Assembly: GCA_018466975.1 (NCBI GenBank)
Contig: CM031561.1
Coordinates: 4,960,001 to 5,024,000, forward strand
DNA length: 64,000 nucleotides
Direction: 5' to 3'
Source of the DNA: Sparassis latifolia
Lineage: Eukaryota; Basidiomycota; Agaricomycetes; Polyporales; Sparassidaceae
Every line of letters starts with the position of its first letter. Positions within the stretch are counted from its first letter, which is position 1. Positions 1 to 11,322 of this stretch are shown here, one piece after another. The position numbers and the translations under genes are program-made. A model generated the notes under the pieces. It saw nothing but the letters and a program-made list of their open reading frames with translations. It did not search any database and was not told the DNA's origin.

Positions 1-1
1 C

Positions 2-490
2 GTGAAGCAGAACATCTGGAAGACGTTCCGTTCGACCTGGCACAACTGGAAGGTGAGGGTGAGCTTCGCACTGAATACATCCACGATCATCTGCTAATTC
101 TGCATGTGCCTCGAGTACATCATCCAGGAATTTGAGACTCACCCCTCAGAGGATGCCTTCTGGGCAAAGTTCCGCATGGCCGATGGGACACGGATGGGCT
201 ATCAGAAGATCCTCGAAACCTTGAAGGCTCAGCGGAAGCAGGCATGCGAGAGTCACTGTGCGCGAGAGGCAGAAGCCGCTCGGAAATTCTTCGGCGGCAA
301 CCTTGGATGTGTGGCGGCACAGGGCAAGTTTGTCTTCAAGAAGGGGGGCAAGACGTATGTGTGCAAGAGCGACAAGGAGATCGCGAAGCGCTGGCTGAAG
401 CTCCTGGAGGACGACGAGGATGTGCGGCAATGCTGGGAGTTGTTCTCGTTGGAGGAGCTCGGCACAATGCCAACGCCGTCCGAGGGGTGA
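2..490 (+). CDS. 3' end of a conserved basidiomycete gene (partial)
   Basis: The last two exons of a gene that enters from the left edge. The first visible exon (2-52) reads VKQNIWKTFRSTWHNWK. A GT donor at 53 and an AG at 114-115, with a branch-like TGCTAAT between, define a 63-nt intron in phase 0. The last exon (116-490, TGA stop) continues YIIQEFETHPSEDAFWAKF. The visible 141 residues are rich in charged and aromatic residues, with no membrane segment or known catalytic motif. The first in-frame ATG of the last exon (104) lies inside the intron and is probably not a start. I do not recognise the family. It looks like a real gene because the splice sites join the frames exactly and the composition is protein-like. 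Confidence 0.65.
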
Positions 491-1946
491 ACGTTTGAAT
501 GTTCGAGTGGCGCCCCCTTTTCTGCTTCACATACGAGCCTGCCCACAGTACTTGTGTGCTCGAGCTCACTCTCACTCTCACTCTCTTTTTCACATCGTCC
601 CATCGTTGTTGTTGTTGTTGTGTCGGTCGCGATCGGCAGGGGGGCGAAGTTCACCCTCATTTCTCCATATTATACTCACTTTCCTGCCCCGCGTTCTAAA
701 CTCGCGCATGATCGCGGTGGCTATTCGTATCTTAGTCACTCCCGTCAGTATTACGGTAGTCTCGCACTCATTTCGCGCGAATCCTCGGGCTCCCGCCAAC
801 TGTACTTAGTCGTTACGCTGCACCGCAGCAGCATCATAATTCTCGCGCCTCGCGCGTTCCATTGATCTTCCCGCTCTCCTCGTCCCGCGCCCCGCCCAGC
901 GTCCCCACTGTCACTCTTCCCCTCTCGACCGCCGCGGACATCGATGGGGAGGGATCTGTGCGAGATCGCACAGATGCCCCCGTTCGATCGCGCGGGAGGG
1001 AAACAGAAACAGAGCGGACAGGGGACGGCGACCGAGGACGATTGCGGGTGATACACAGAGCGTGCGGTGCACGGGGTCGCAGTGCCGACCGAGGTCGAGG
1101 CGGTGACGCGCGTGATCCCACGTGACGGCTGGGACCGTAGCGTGGGAACGAGGGACTGTCGACGGACCGTAAACGGGGCAGATGAAGCATCGGCCAGTTG
1201 TTACGAACTATGGCACCATTGATCACGTGCTCCGTGAACTTCGTAAAATTTGTGGGTCATCCCAACTCTTGCGCATCCTCTGTTGGCATCGCTGTCTTTC
1301 TTCTTGTCTCTTGGCCTCTCACCGGTGTGTCTCTCGTCAAATTCAGTTGGCTGCGGTGTCGCATCTCGCTGCTACTTGTCCTCTCAATTTATCTATGCCA
1401 TTTCTGCCTTCCTAGCCTCATGCAGCTACCTATGCACGAATCTTCGGGCTCAAGCTTAAAGCCGAAGTTTAAAGCCTGTCCTTTGAGATATACATGCCCT
1501 AGTCTGTCCTCCAGACAGCATATGTACATGCCAGCATCATGCAGTGCGCTCCTCATGACCTCCTGCCCGCACCACGAAGATCGCGGGACACCCAGCATCA
1601 TGCACCCAGAGGAGAGGACGAAAGCCGGCGAGTGCTCCGTATCACGATGTCTGATGATGAACACTTACCACTGCTCACGATGCACGATGCAGACTTTTGG
1701 CGACACCTCCAACCTCCAGTTCACGCTCCCGCACGCCGTCGAATGCAAACGTTCGGCGGCACGTTTGTTTTCGGAGGTCGAAGGGCACCCCCAGGTCAGT
1801 TAAAAAAGATTTTTCATATCCCTACAATACAGTGCTAACTTTTTCCTCCTCGTCGTTGCACCGGCCACCGCGGTGCGACGACGCCGCTCCGGCCCCACAC
1901 TCCCACACTCTCCTGCCACCTCGGTCCCCCATCCTCCTCCGCCCTC
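491..1946. other. No recognisable gene; GC-rich, CpG-rich intergenic DNA
   Basis: Open frames exist on both strands but are short or biased. 560-640 is a (CT)/(GTT)-rich simple tract. 880-1180 is dense in CpG and could be regulatory. 1400-1800 has small ORFs without domain character. I see no splice-linked coding model. Confidence 0.5.
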
Positions 1947-2450
1947 CTCGTTCGCGCGAGGAGCCGACACGCGGACAGCCAGTCAACACCGCGCGGCTGC
2001 GCGAGGTCGACGGCCCCGCCCTCTCACCACGGCCTCGCACTCCCCTCGCCCTTCGCCCCTCTGTCCTCCGGCCTTCTCGTTCGCGCGAGGAGCCGACACG
2101 CGGACCGCGAGGAGACACCGCGCGGCTGCGCGAGGTCGACGGCCCCGCCCTCGCACCGCCGCTTCGCACTCCCCTCGCCCTTCGCTCCTCCGTCCTCCGA
2201 CCTCCTCGTTCGCGCGGGCAGCCGACACGCGGACCGCGAGGAGACACCGCGCGGCTGCGCGAGGTCGACGGCCCCGCCCTCTCACCACGGCCTCGCACTC
2301 CCCTCGCCCTTCGCCCCTCTGTCTTCCGGCCTTCTCGTTCGCGCGAGGTCGACGGCCCCGCCCTCGCACCGCCGCTTCGCACTCCCCTCGCCCTTCGCCC
2401 CTTCCTCCGACCTCCTCGTTCGCGCGGGCAGCCGACACACGAACGGCGAG
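1947..2450. repeat. 129-bp GC-rich tandem repeat (minisatellite), about 4.3 copies
   Basis: Units begin at CTCGTTCGCGCG at 1947, 2076, 2205, 2334 and 2415, giving periods of 129, 129, 129 and 81 bp. The short unit lost 48 bp between two GCGCGAG boxes, as expected from slippage. Both 129 and 48 are multiples of three, so several frames on both strands stay open for about 200 codons, rich in R, P and A. No start, splice context or known domain marks one frame as coding, so I annotate it only as a repeat. Confidence 0.85.
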
Positions 2451-3966
2451 GCACTGTTTGTTGTTTCCCGCCGCTCTGATCTGCTCGTGCTTCCCTGCTT
2501 CAGCACTCCGGTTTAGTGTAATATAGCTAGTATATTCTGAATATATTTCTTGCACTGTGTCCATTGGTGTGATTCGATGGCTATTCGGCTTCTAGCTATG
2601 AAATTTGGCCGGGAGCTACCACTTTACCGCCGATTACAATGGATTACTTACAGCTACGTAGGATGCCTACTGGGCTACAGGGCACTACAGAGGTGCTGCA
2701 GCAGCTACCGGTACAATATAACCGGGGACTTGTCTACCGGGCTACCACTGCTACCTAGGCTACGTCGGGCCATGTAGTCAAGGCATTTTTTCCTGATGTC
2801 CTGATATGGGCTTCCTTCCCCTCACACTTTTTCCTGAGGGGTGGAATGTGCACCTGCGATGTTTAGAGCGTGTTTAGTATTGACGTTATGTGTAGAAGCA
2901 AGACCTGTTCCTGCAGGCTTTCTCACCAGAAGACTTGTCAGTGATGGTGATGGATCCGGGCTTGCGGACAGGTAATGTGTTTCTGTCCGTGATCTATTGA
3001 CACAACTCACATGAGTATTCTGCCTAGGACGTACCATGTGAGTAACAATATTCCTTTCTCCGCGTTTATTACTGGATATCGTCGATTAAAATTTATCGCG
3101 ATCAGTTGGCCGTACGTTCTAAGGCTGTTCACAGCGTTGCTAGACTGACTTCTCTTCCACAGACTTATTGGAGTTTGTAAGTCCACGTCGTCTTCCTGCA
3201 TGATGTCCATCACTGTTGATGTACTCTACAAGATATGCGCCTTCTTCTCATATTTTTAATGAAGCCTGAGATGCGGCCAATGCAAAGTGACATGAGGGAT
3301 TGTGTGGATGCTTCAAAACTACTCGCACGAACGCCATTATATGGAATCGCCAACTTTGGTCAGTCTCCCATGCTGGCAAGCCCGCAGTCGCTGAATATCT
3401 TGTATTCTTCAGGGCTACAGCTCCTCCCATCCTTCATCTATCGGCACGGGGTGGCAGGTGCGAGATTGTGAGTCTCTTGTCTCTCTCTCCATCTGCGTCT
3501 CGTGTGCTTAACAAATCATAGGATGCTATTTATCTTGTTGGAATGGGAGTAGCCACACAAGACAAGGTGTATAGTGGTTGACGACATTCGCTTAGTATCT
3601 TTATTATTTCTGCGTAAGTAGCATCAATTATACTTACTCTGAAGGGGCCGTGTGGCCTCCCGAAATATTTGGTGAGAAAATCTAACCTCGAAGAGTGAAG
3701 CGTAACATTACCACTCATCGGACAATCCTGGAAGTCGCGGACTTTTGAGTGCGGATAGAATTTAGATTACAATCATGCGGTCCTCCGTGGCTAGTTATAT
3801 CGTCAGCTTACACGGACATAAGTAACCATCAGATTCATACACAGACGCGTTTTCCAGCGAGTGAGCCGGCAGCAATCACGTGCATTCTGGTTTAACCGCG
3901 AGTCGGTCGCCAGCGGCTCTTCGCCGACGCTCATTTGCGTTCTCGTCGTCGCCGCCGATTTTACTG
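2451..3966. other. No recognisable gene upstream of PEX13
   Basis: Only short overlapping ORFs. 2620-2770 is rich in GCTAC-type words. A lone TTTTTTCCTGATG at about 2785-2797 resembles the terminal CATCAGGAAAA of the small transposons described below, but no partner end was found nearby. The last 150 bases before PEX13 presumably hold its promoter and 5' UTR. Confidence 0.4.
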
Positions 3967-5237
3967 ATGCCCTCACCTCCAAAACCCTGGGAGCGTCCAG
4001 GCTCAGCAGTCGCCGCTGCCCCAATGTCCACTCCCTCTCCCACACCATCGGCACCAGCGCCGTCGTCTATCCCCTCAACCTCCACAACGACGACACTACC
4101 CACAGTGCCCACACGGCCAGCCGCCCTGGCAGGCCCTTCGGCGGGCATCGCAAACCCGGCTTTCAATGCTGGGATGGGCAATTACTCCTCACCATACTCG
4201 TCCTACGGCTCCTCGTACTCGTCGCCCTACAACCGGTTCGGCTCGTATTCGCCCTACGGCATGAACAACATGTACGGGGGCGGGTACGGCGGGTATGGCG
4301 GATCGTCGTACTCGCCGTACGGCATGTCGAGCATGTACCCGTCGCCCATGGGGATGGGGATGCCGTATGGGGGCATGCCGGGCGCCCCGGGGCTGGACCC
4401 CAACGCTCCGCCGTCGCTGACCCAAACGCTGGAGGCGACGACGGCGCAGACATTCGGGATGCTGCAGGCCCTCGTGCAGACATTCGGCGGGGTCGCGCAG
4501 ATGCTCGAGAGCACGTTTGCCGCAACACACGCGAGCTTTTTCGCCATGCTCGGCGTCGTCGACCAGGTCTCCGCCCTGCGTTCCGCCCTGGGCAGCATCC
4601 TTGGCCTATTTGGCCTAGTCCGATGGCTGCGCGACCTCCTCACCGGCCGCGCACCCGCCTCCGCTCCCGCGCTGAACTCGGAGTTCCGCCAGTTCGTGAA
4701 TGGCGTCCCGCCCAAGCCCGCCGGCGCGCCCCAGCAGCCGCGCGCGAGCAGGAAGCCACTCATCATATTCTTGCTCGCAGTGTTCGGCGTGCCGTACGCA
4801 ATGCATCGCCTTGTGCGTGCGCTTATCGCGCGCCAGCAGGCAGCCGTTGCGGCGCAGGGCGGTGGGCAGCTGCCCCCGCTGGACCCCTCGCAGCTGACGT
4901 TCGCGCGCGCACTGTATCTATTCGAGGGCGCGGGCCCCATGGAGCTCTCGTTGAAGGAGAACGAGATCGTTGCGATCATGGGCAAGCTCGACCCCGCGAC
5001 GGGCGCTGAGGTTGATCCACGGCTTGAGGTGCGTTTTCCTCTGTCCACTGTCCGAGCCGCTGACCTCACCTTCTCGTGGATTTTCAGGTCGAGAGCGAGT
5101 GGTGGAAGGGTCGGACGAGGGAGGGCCGCGAAGGCTGGTTCCCGCGCAAGTGGGTGCAAGTCCTCGAGCGTCGGAAACCCATCGATGCTCCTCCTCCGCC
5201 GGCTGCGGCGCCAGTCGAGACGAAGAAGGTCGCGTAG
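3967..5237 (+). CDS. PEX13: Peroxisomal membrane protein PEX13 (peroxin-13)
   Basis: Docking subunit of the peroxisomal matrix import machinery; in the known family it works with PEX14 and binds the PEX5 receptor. Two exons, 3967-5028 and 5088-5237, separated by a 59-nt GT..AG intron in phase 0, give 403 aa. The chosen start gives MPSPPKPWER, the usual fungal N-terminus; an in-frame ATG 29 codons upstream (3880) adds an unlikely leader. Residues about 73-140 form a Tyr/Gly-rich tract (repeated SSPY, YGG, SPYG), matching the YG domain known in PEX13. Residues 150-260 are the conserved alpha-helical part, and about 265-285 are a hydrophobic segment (PLIIFLLAVFGVPYAM). An SH3 domain runs from ALYLF (315-319) through WWKGR and GWFPRKWV. 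The intron splits the SH3 domain. The gene appears intact. Confidence 0.95.
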
Positions 5238-5842
5238 GGCTGTGCATTCATTCCGTCATTGTGCGCTCTCCTGATCGCGATTCCAGTCGATGAGGAGTGA
5301 TCAAAAGGACGGGCGGTCGTCTTGTCTATCCCCCTATTCTTGGTTCTGTTCCTCGGTATCTCCAGGGTGTGTGATGTGGTTTATCCCCTACGTACCTGCC
5401 TTTGGTCAGTTGTATACCGTCATTTTAGTGCGATATCTTTTTTGGATGCGTATGTGTACTCGTAGCTATCTTCATTCTTTTTCTTTCAAACATACACCCG
5501 TAAATCACGCCCAGTGGAAGGGGTACTGTGCGGTGCTCCAAGACCAGTTTCAACGTGGAGTTCGTTCGCCTTAACGCGATGTACTTTCGCGTGTTTAATG
5601 CACACCGACCTCAGCGAAATATCACAGTTCAAGCTTGCGTCTCTCCTTAGCTAGGCAGGCGTTCATCTTCTCACCGTAAGCAATCATGTCACCACCCACG
5701 ACGGTTACACTAGCAAGACCGTGATTATTGCTCCTTAAAATACAAGTGCCGAAAGCTGATCGATATACACACAGGATACGCTCACGAACCAGCATTACGG
5801 TCGTTCTCGTCCGTTGCCACATTACGGGCTCCACACCACAGA
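5238..5842. other. Intergenic region between convergent PEX13 and PMP3-like genes
   Basis: The 3' flanks of two convergent genes. Small ORFs only; nothing else seen. Confidence 0.5.
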
Positions 5843-6493
5843 CTACACGTAGCCTTGGCTTCGCGAGATAATATACCTGGGCGCGACGCACACGAAACAA
5901 TCAACACGGCTGACAGTTATACACAGGCAGAACGCGACTGACCAGGCGTGCAGCACGCCAGGGATCCAGCCGAGGATCCACAGAAGGATGTTGATCCAGA
6001 AATCTGTAGCGTCCCCGCCGCGCGTCAGCATACTGCGCCCAGAGAAAAACGCGCCGGAAAGGGACTGCTACGCACCTGATGTGATTCCGCGCTCTGGCGT
6101 CACGAAGCGCGTCAGCCGTCGTTACCCAAACCAGCAGCACTTTTTTGGGCGCGGGCACTCACTGCTGAAGAACACTGCTAAGGGCGGGATGAACCTAGCG
6201 CATGTTCAGCACCTCCTGGCAGGACGTGAGATATAGGGGTGACACGTACAGCGCGAGGAAGAAGAGGGCCATGTCGGACGGCTGGGTGACGCGCTGCTTC
6301 TCACCGCCAGGCGGGGCGCCGTACGCATGGGCGGGAGGCGCAGGCTGGGAGCTGTCGCAGGAGCCGTCGCAGGAGCCGTCGCAGGAGCCGTCGCAGGAGC
6401 TACCGCAGGAGCCGTCGCAGGAGCCGTTGCAGGGGGCGCTGCGGGGGGAACCGCAGAGGCAGCCATCCTGTCTTTTTCGCCGACATCAGCCAT
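5843..6493 (-). CDS. PMP3/UPF0057-like membrane proteolipid, copy 1
   Basis: Small hydrophobic proteolipid of the PMP3 (UPF0057) family; known members sit in the plasma membrane and affect ion and membrane-potential homeostasis under stress. Exons on the minus strand: 6344-6250, 6194-6163, 6093-6076 (18 nt), 6003-5943 and 5876-5843, all GT..AG with donors such as GTACGT and GTGAGT. The core reads ALFFLALFIPPLAVFFS, KRGITSD, then FWINILLWILGWIPGVLHAW and a YIISRSQGYV tail. The 5' end is uncertain: the ATG at 6493 (MADVGEKDRM) is in a different frame from the core across a Pro/Ala 12-bp repeat. A 59-nt intron (6403-6345) would join the frames exactly; otherwise the repeat has caused a frameshift. 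No HNH partner lies upstream, unlike copy 2. Confidence 0.6.
6349..6441. repeat. 12-bp tandem repeat in the 5' part of PMP3-like copy 1
   Basis: About seven imperfect copies of GAGCCGTCGCAG. On the minus strand in the ATG frame they encode alternating Ala-Pro-Ala-Thr. The repeat overlaps the possible 59-nt intron 6403-6345. Confidence 0.8.
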
Positions 6494-7733
6494 GGCGTTC
6501 GCGGTTTGTCAAAGGTGGTGAAAGAATGCAGTTATATTTGCGGGGACCGTCGAAGCTACGCGATAGGAGCGGTGGTGGGAGGTGTGAAGTGAGGGGAGAC
6601 AGGAGCGGATTATAAGCACCGTACATGGGGCGTGCGCCCGCAGGCATGACGCACGACTGCAGGGCCTGTCGGCGGACTGCTCCACCTCCCCTGAGTGCAG
6701 GCTATGCTTGTTTCGGGACGACATACTGAACGCCCGGCGTTCTCCGGATTACATTGCAGCCATGTTGCAAGGACGATCCAGCACCCGTGTTCCTCCAACT
6801 TCAAGTCCATCTCGACCATATCCAAGAGCGGCTATGACGGGTAACAGGAATGCGGAGACCTATGCTTCGATGCTGTGTGATGTGGTAAAGTGCGCAGCGG
6901 GATACCTAGACATGAGTGCATCTCGCAGGGATCGTAACACTATTCCTTCCTGAGGCTAAAGAGCATACAAGGGGTACGATTTATGCCAGACAGCGCGCTG
7001 GGGAAATCACTCTAACTCCATAACGGGAAGCGCAGATGACAAGCACAGGATTTCCGCAAGTTTCGTGGGACCAGGGGCACCTCGGGAGGCGTAGAAAGGG
7101 TCGATAGAGCGGGATCACGGTTAACGGTAGTGGACATCAAGGTCGACGCGGCAGTGACTGGCCAGGTAGAGTCCACAACATTTAGATACCCGACGCTCGT
7201 CGTCGTGCGAAAGGGCCTGGCCATGGCAGACGGACGTCGTCCGCAAACAAAACAAAAGGGTATCCAGCGCGACCGGTCCGCATCAACTCTATACATCGAG
7301 AAACCGGAGTGACACGTCTGCACACATCGACGGTTCAGACCTTCAAAGTTCAGATATGGGAATGCGTGCCCCGTCGCCGACGCGCCTTAAGCAGGTGCCA
7401 CAATCCCAGCGAATCCTCCGAGCTGGCACAAATCACGGCAGCGGTACCTTGCTTCGCGCGCCGTCGGTACTGCACACCGACGCCGACGAACTCGCCGTGA
7501 AACATACTACACTTCAGCTTGCGTCGTTCCCTTCGGGGGTACCCCGACGTCCTTTGAGCGCTGATATCACTTGCGGCAGCAAGCCTGCGATCATCGCCCC
7601 AAAGGACGGGTGCCAAACACTAATATTCGACATACACACTGGCATACAGCAGGATCATCACTCACGAACCAGCACCGACATCATACTCGGCGTCCGTTGC
7701 CTGCACACGTTCCTCAGGCCTCAGCGCGAAAGA
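6494..7733. other. Intergenic, duplicated flank DNA without a clear gene
   Basis: Parts recur beside other PMP3 copies; for example, the ACTGAACGCCCGGC motif near 6725 is also at about 23908 and, inverted, near 43030. ORFs on both strands near 7000-7330 are antisense pairs with no domain character. Confidence 0.4.
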
Positions 7734-8224
7734 CTACATGTAGCCTTCGCTTCGCGAGATGATATACCTGTGCACGATACACAAGAACGATCAACACGGT
7801 TAATGACAGGGTAAATGGGCAGAAGCGACAGACCACGCGTGCAGCACGCCAGGGATCCAGCCGAGGATCCACAACAGGATGTTGATCCAAAAGTCTGCAA
7901 GGCACCCAGCGCGTCAGCGTTGTCCCGTGCGCGTAGAAGTGGAGAAGCTGCATACCTGCTCTGATACCGCGCTCTGCGTCGCGGAGCACGTCAGCCGCGC
8001 GTGGTGCATGAACGAAATTCGCGGACACTCACTGAAGAACACTGCCAAGGGCGGGATGAACCTAGCGCGTGGTCAGTACCTCCTCGCCGGAATGAGATAT
8101 AAAGCGGCACGTACAGGGCGAGGAAGTAGAGGATCACGTCGTGCGTTGGGCTGACGCGCCTCTTCCCGGCGATAGGTGCGGCCACGGGCGCCGCGGTGCC
8201 GTACGTTCCGTTAACAGCCGCCAT
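7734..8224 (-). CDS. PMP3/UPF0057-like membrane proteolipid, copy 2 (intact)
   Basis: The best copy of the array. Five exons on the minus strand: 8224-8115, 8061-8033, 7973-7956 (an 18-nt microexon), 7894-7834 and 7767-7734. They total 252 nt, exactly 83 codons plus TAG, with all junction phases consistent. Start MAAVNGTYGTAAPV; a Pro/Ala-rich head of about 25 residues; first hydrophobic segment ILYFLALFIPPLAVFF (31-46); a short KRGIRAD link; second segment FWINILLWILGWIPGVLHAW (54-73); tail YIISRSEGYM. This is the two-helix hairpin of the PMP3 family, slightly longer at the N-terminus than yeast Pmp3. It shares a 313-bp divergent promoter region with the HNH gene at 8538. Function is inferred from the family. 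Confidence 0.85.
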
Positions 8225-8537
8225 TAGTGTGTCGCGTTCGCGGAAGTCGAGTGCGGTGAAAGAAGGCGATGTTTTGTGGACACCGGCGTCGAGTTAGTTA
8301 TGCGAGAGGGTGGAAGTCGGTGCCCATAACAAACGAAGGGGAAGGAGAATTTATAGCGCACATGGGCAGGTCGCGTGGAGTATGTGCCTGCGGGCGTGGT
8401 GCTCACGTTGACTGATCTTGCGCACTGCGGAAGGTTGTTGTCCGAGTTGAGTCGTAGCAGTGACGTACGCTCACTGCACGTGGAGTCATGCCCATTTCGG
8501 GTCACACGTGTGACTAGCGCTTCTTTCCCCAATAACC
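8225..8537. promoter_or_regulatory. Bidirectional promoter region between PMP3-like copy 2 and the HNH gene
   Basis: The 313 bp between the two divergent start codons must carry both promoters and 5' UTRs. A homologous stretch is found at 19558-19825 in the second module, where it is separated from its genes by transposons. No specific factor site is claimed. Confidence 0.5.
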
Positions 8538-9879
8538 ATGGACTCCGACTCAGCCGCTGAAAGCGAAACCATCACCGTCATTGCTCAGCTTGCTCGGCCT
8601 CGCGCAAAAGAGGAAGAAGGGTCGGAAGGACATGCGGGAATTCAAGAACTAGAATGGGAGTGGGTACGATGTCTCAAGATTCAGAAGGCATGTATTCTCG
8701 AGTTCTCTCCCAAGCCCTACAAATGGATCCGGTTCATCACCGGAGTTGTTCTGGGAGCTGAAGGTATACTTTGCGCTACGGACAATGCTGATGCCATCGA
8801 AATCGACTACGACAGGCCTTTAATCGACGGCAACTTCTCTCTCTACTTTCATGTCACTCCAGCAGAGCTCTCACGGATGTTTCCGCTGGACCCCTATGTT
8901 GCTGAGCCCTACTGCGCCACGGGAAGTACGACTGAAGCATGCTGCGATGGCTTCAGAGATGAAGTTGAGGGCCGTGATGTACGATGCGTTGCGTCGGATG
9001 CTCTTGCCGTGATGTGCGATGCCGCGCATCTCATTGGTCAGAGTAAGGGGGACATCGTACGGTACTCCATGGTTTTCCACGTTCTCCATGCTGACCAGCT
9101 TGTCTTTAGTGTATCAAAGTACTTACCAATGCTCGTAGCCGTGACGAGGACAAAAATGATTGTATCGACGATATTGACGACATTCGTAACGGCCTCTTCG
9201 TGGCAAACCTGCTCCATCGGGCACTCGCGAGCAGAGGTGTGGCCTTCCTGTTGGTAGGGATGATTCACGAATATAGGAAGATTGCTTGACTGATTCCTCT
9301 TCCGGACAGACACCGAACTTCGCGATGTCTACCAACGACGTCGATCCCACCTTACAATCAGATGAGCAGCGATGGACCATTCATAGCTTCGAAGCCGTCT
9401 TCGATGCTGATTTGCGTCGTAATCGCGTCTACAACATCGTCATCCCTCACGGCCAGGCTCTCCGCCTTCCTGTCGATCGAACCTCTTGGCCTTCGGGCAT
9501 CCTCTTTGATGCCGTCTATGCTGCAGCGGTTATGAAATATTTCAGTCATGAAGATTTCTCTGCCTATCTGAGCCAGCATTGGCAAGGTCGTTTCTACCTG
9601 GATGGTGATATGGCACAGATTGAGCATGAAAGAGAGCAGAATGTCATGAAGAAAGCACAACAGAAGCGGGAGAGGGCGGAGAGACGGGAGAAGGGAGACA
9701 TTGAAGGCGGTGGAAAGATGGACATCTATGATATGCTTCTACTCCTTCCACAAATCGTACGACGACCGCCGACCGCCGAACAAAGGGAGAGACATCTCGC
9801 GGAACAGAGAGAATCAGAGTTGGTGAAGCGTAAGGAGTTGGAGCATAAAGTGACCTCTTGGTTGCATACCAAGCGATGA
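8538..9879 (+). CDS. HNH endonuclease domain protein (HNH_2 type), copy A
   Basis: Three exons, 8538-9056, 9110-9253 and 9310-9879, with 53- and 56-nt introns (first intron with a CTGAC branch box and TTTAG acceptor), all phase 0, encode 410 aa. The N-terminal 150 residues (ELEWEWVRCLKIQKACILEF etc.) have no domain I recognise. The nuclease motif is CDAAHLIGQSKGD (His164), then DDIDDIRNG (Asn200) and LLHR (His209), the His-Asn-His arrangement of HNH_2 proteins common in Agaricomycetes. The C-terminus is a charged, Gln/Arg/Glu-rich probable coiled coil. All key residues are present, so the protein may be active; substrate and role are unknown. It is divergent from PMP3-like copy 2. Confidence 0.8.
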
Positions 9880-10284
9880 TGTGTACGTTCCCTTACTCTT
9901 CATGATTCGTATTGACCTGTGCTAATATGTGAATCATTACTGTCAAGGTTCCTCATGTTTGTTGGTGCGGTTTTACTTGTTTTCCCGAATGTTCTGCCAG
10001 CACGTCGATTAAATACTTAAAACTTTTGTATCTTTATGTTTAACTATCTTCCGCGAGGTTCAGTCTTCGACGATCCCTTAGGGGGAGCCAGGGGTGAGGC
10101 CGTCTGGCTCAGAGAACGCTACCGGTTCTGCGTGGCCGACGCACTGAGGATCCTGATATCCGAAGATGTTCACCGCGGCATCACATCAGGAACGAGGCCA
10201 GACCACCACAGAACGATCACGAGCACATTCGAGGTAGTAAGAGCGACCACTCGTTCTCCACTTGACAATGTCAGGCCGACGTCG
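9880..10284. other. Intergenic part of the duplicated module
   Basis: Sequence after the HNH stop is closely repeated after the second HNH gene (22506-22900), including GTCGATTAAATACTTAAAAC near 10005 and 22632. It likely contains the 3' UTR; no further gene is supported. Confidence 0.55.
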
Positions 10285-10293
10285 CCGAAAACG

Positions 10294-11322
10294 CAGGCTC
10301 CGTCCCACCGTCGCGGAGAGTTAAGAGGGACGATATCCCAATAACATGAAATGCTTTGTCCCAGAACACGTGCAATGCTTGATCACGTGAACCATGCAAA
10401 TCTTATTGCTACCGGAACCTTATTCCCACTTAACTCTCCACGACGGCTGGCACCAAACATGGAACAAACAAACGCCACCTCGGACGTGTCTGCCCAATTT
10501 GGTGGTGCAGAAGGGAGGACTGAGATTAGATTTAATCGACTTGCAACAATTTATTTTTGTGTACCGCAAAGCCGGTTCCTCGATCTTCCCCAACAGAAGG
10601 TAGGAAATGAACTCCCATAGCGGCTCTGGGGCGTCTGTGCTCATTCTCGTGGCCATATCTTATATACAAAATCCATGGATCTGATCTGACACAGCATGGG
10701 CTGCACTGAAGTGCCAGCCATTCTCCTTTCCCGAGAGCTCGTGCACGGTGGTGGAGCAACACTTCTGCGACAGCTGTTGTGCCCACAGCGCCATTGGTCT
10801 TGCGGTTGCAGGATGAGAAGAGAAAATGTCGAGGACTTCCGGAAAGTGTGTGGTGATATCATGAAGGAGGACTTTGCGAGCATGGCTGTAAGGATCTTCT
10901 ACTATGGCTGTTAGGAGGTCCAGAATACTGGCTGTGTGTGAGACTAGGTACTCGATAGTATTTTCAATGACCTCCATTGCCATTAACCCTTTGTTAAGCG
11001 CTTCAGAAACAACGACACAACCCACTCAATTAGGAAGTCCATAAATTCAATCTATTCAAGAAATTGTTGTAAATCAAGTTATCATACTTCTGATATCCGG
11101 AGCTTGGACCACCCTATGGAGCTGCCATCACCGGGTGGTATTTGTTTGTTCCATGTTTGGTGCCAGCTGTCATGGAGAGTTAAGTGGGAATAAGGTTCCG
11201 GTAGCAATAAGATTTGCATGGTTCACGTGATCAAGCATTGCATGTGTTCTGGGACAAGGCATTAATTCATGTTATTGGGATATCGTCCCTCTTAACTCTC
11301 CACGATGGCGGGACAGAGCCTG
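10294..11322. mobile_element. Mutator-like (MULE-type) non-autonomous element with long terminal inverted repeats
   Basis: Terminal inverted repeats of about 187-190 bp (10294-10480 and 11133-11322) begin CAGGCTC and end GAGCCTG. The flanks are a perfect 9-bp direct repeat CCGAAAACG (10285-10293 and 11323-11331). The paralogous module has the empty site CCGTAAACG near 22930. Long TIRs with a 9-bp target duplication are typical of Mutator-like elements. The 650-bp interior has no transposase. It has a minus-strand open frame (11025-10660, 121 codons, with EVIENTIEYLVSHTASILDL) that looks protein-like but is unidentified; it could be a captured host fragment. Confidence 0.85.

Noticed and set aside
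1697..2564. Long overlapping ORFs on both strands (up to 260 codons)
   Set aside because: They come from the stop-poor 129-bp GC-rich repeat; no start context, splice model or domain selects one.
2779..2797. TTTTTTCCTGATG as the right end of a MITE
   Set aside because: No matching CATCAGGAAAA left end was found upstream, so no element can be defined.
8538..9879. HNH gene as a homing endonuclease in an intein or group I intron
   Set aside because: It is a free-standing spliced gene with ordinary nuclear introns and no intein splice motifs or intron core.
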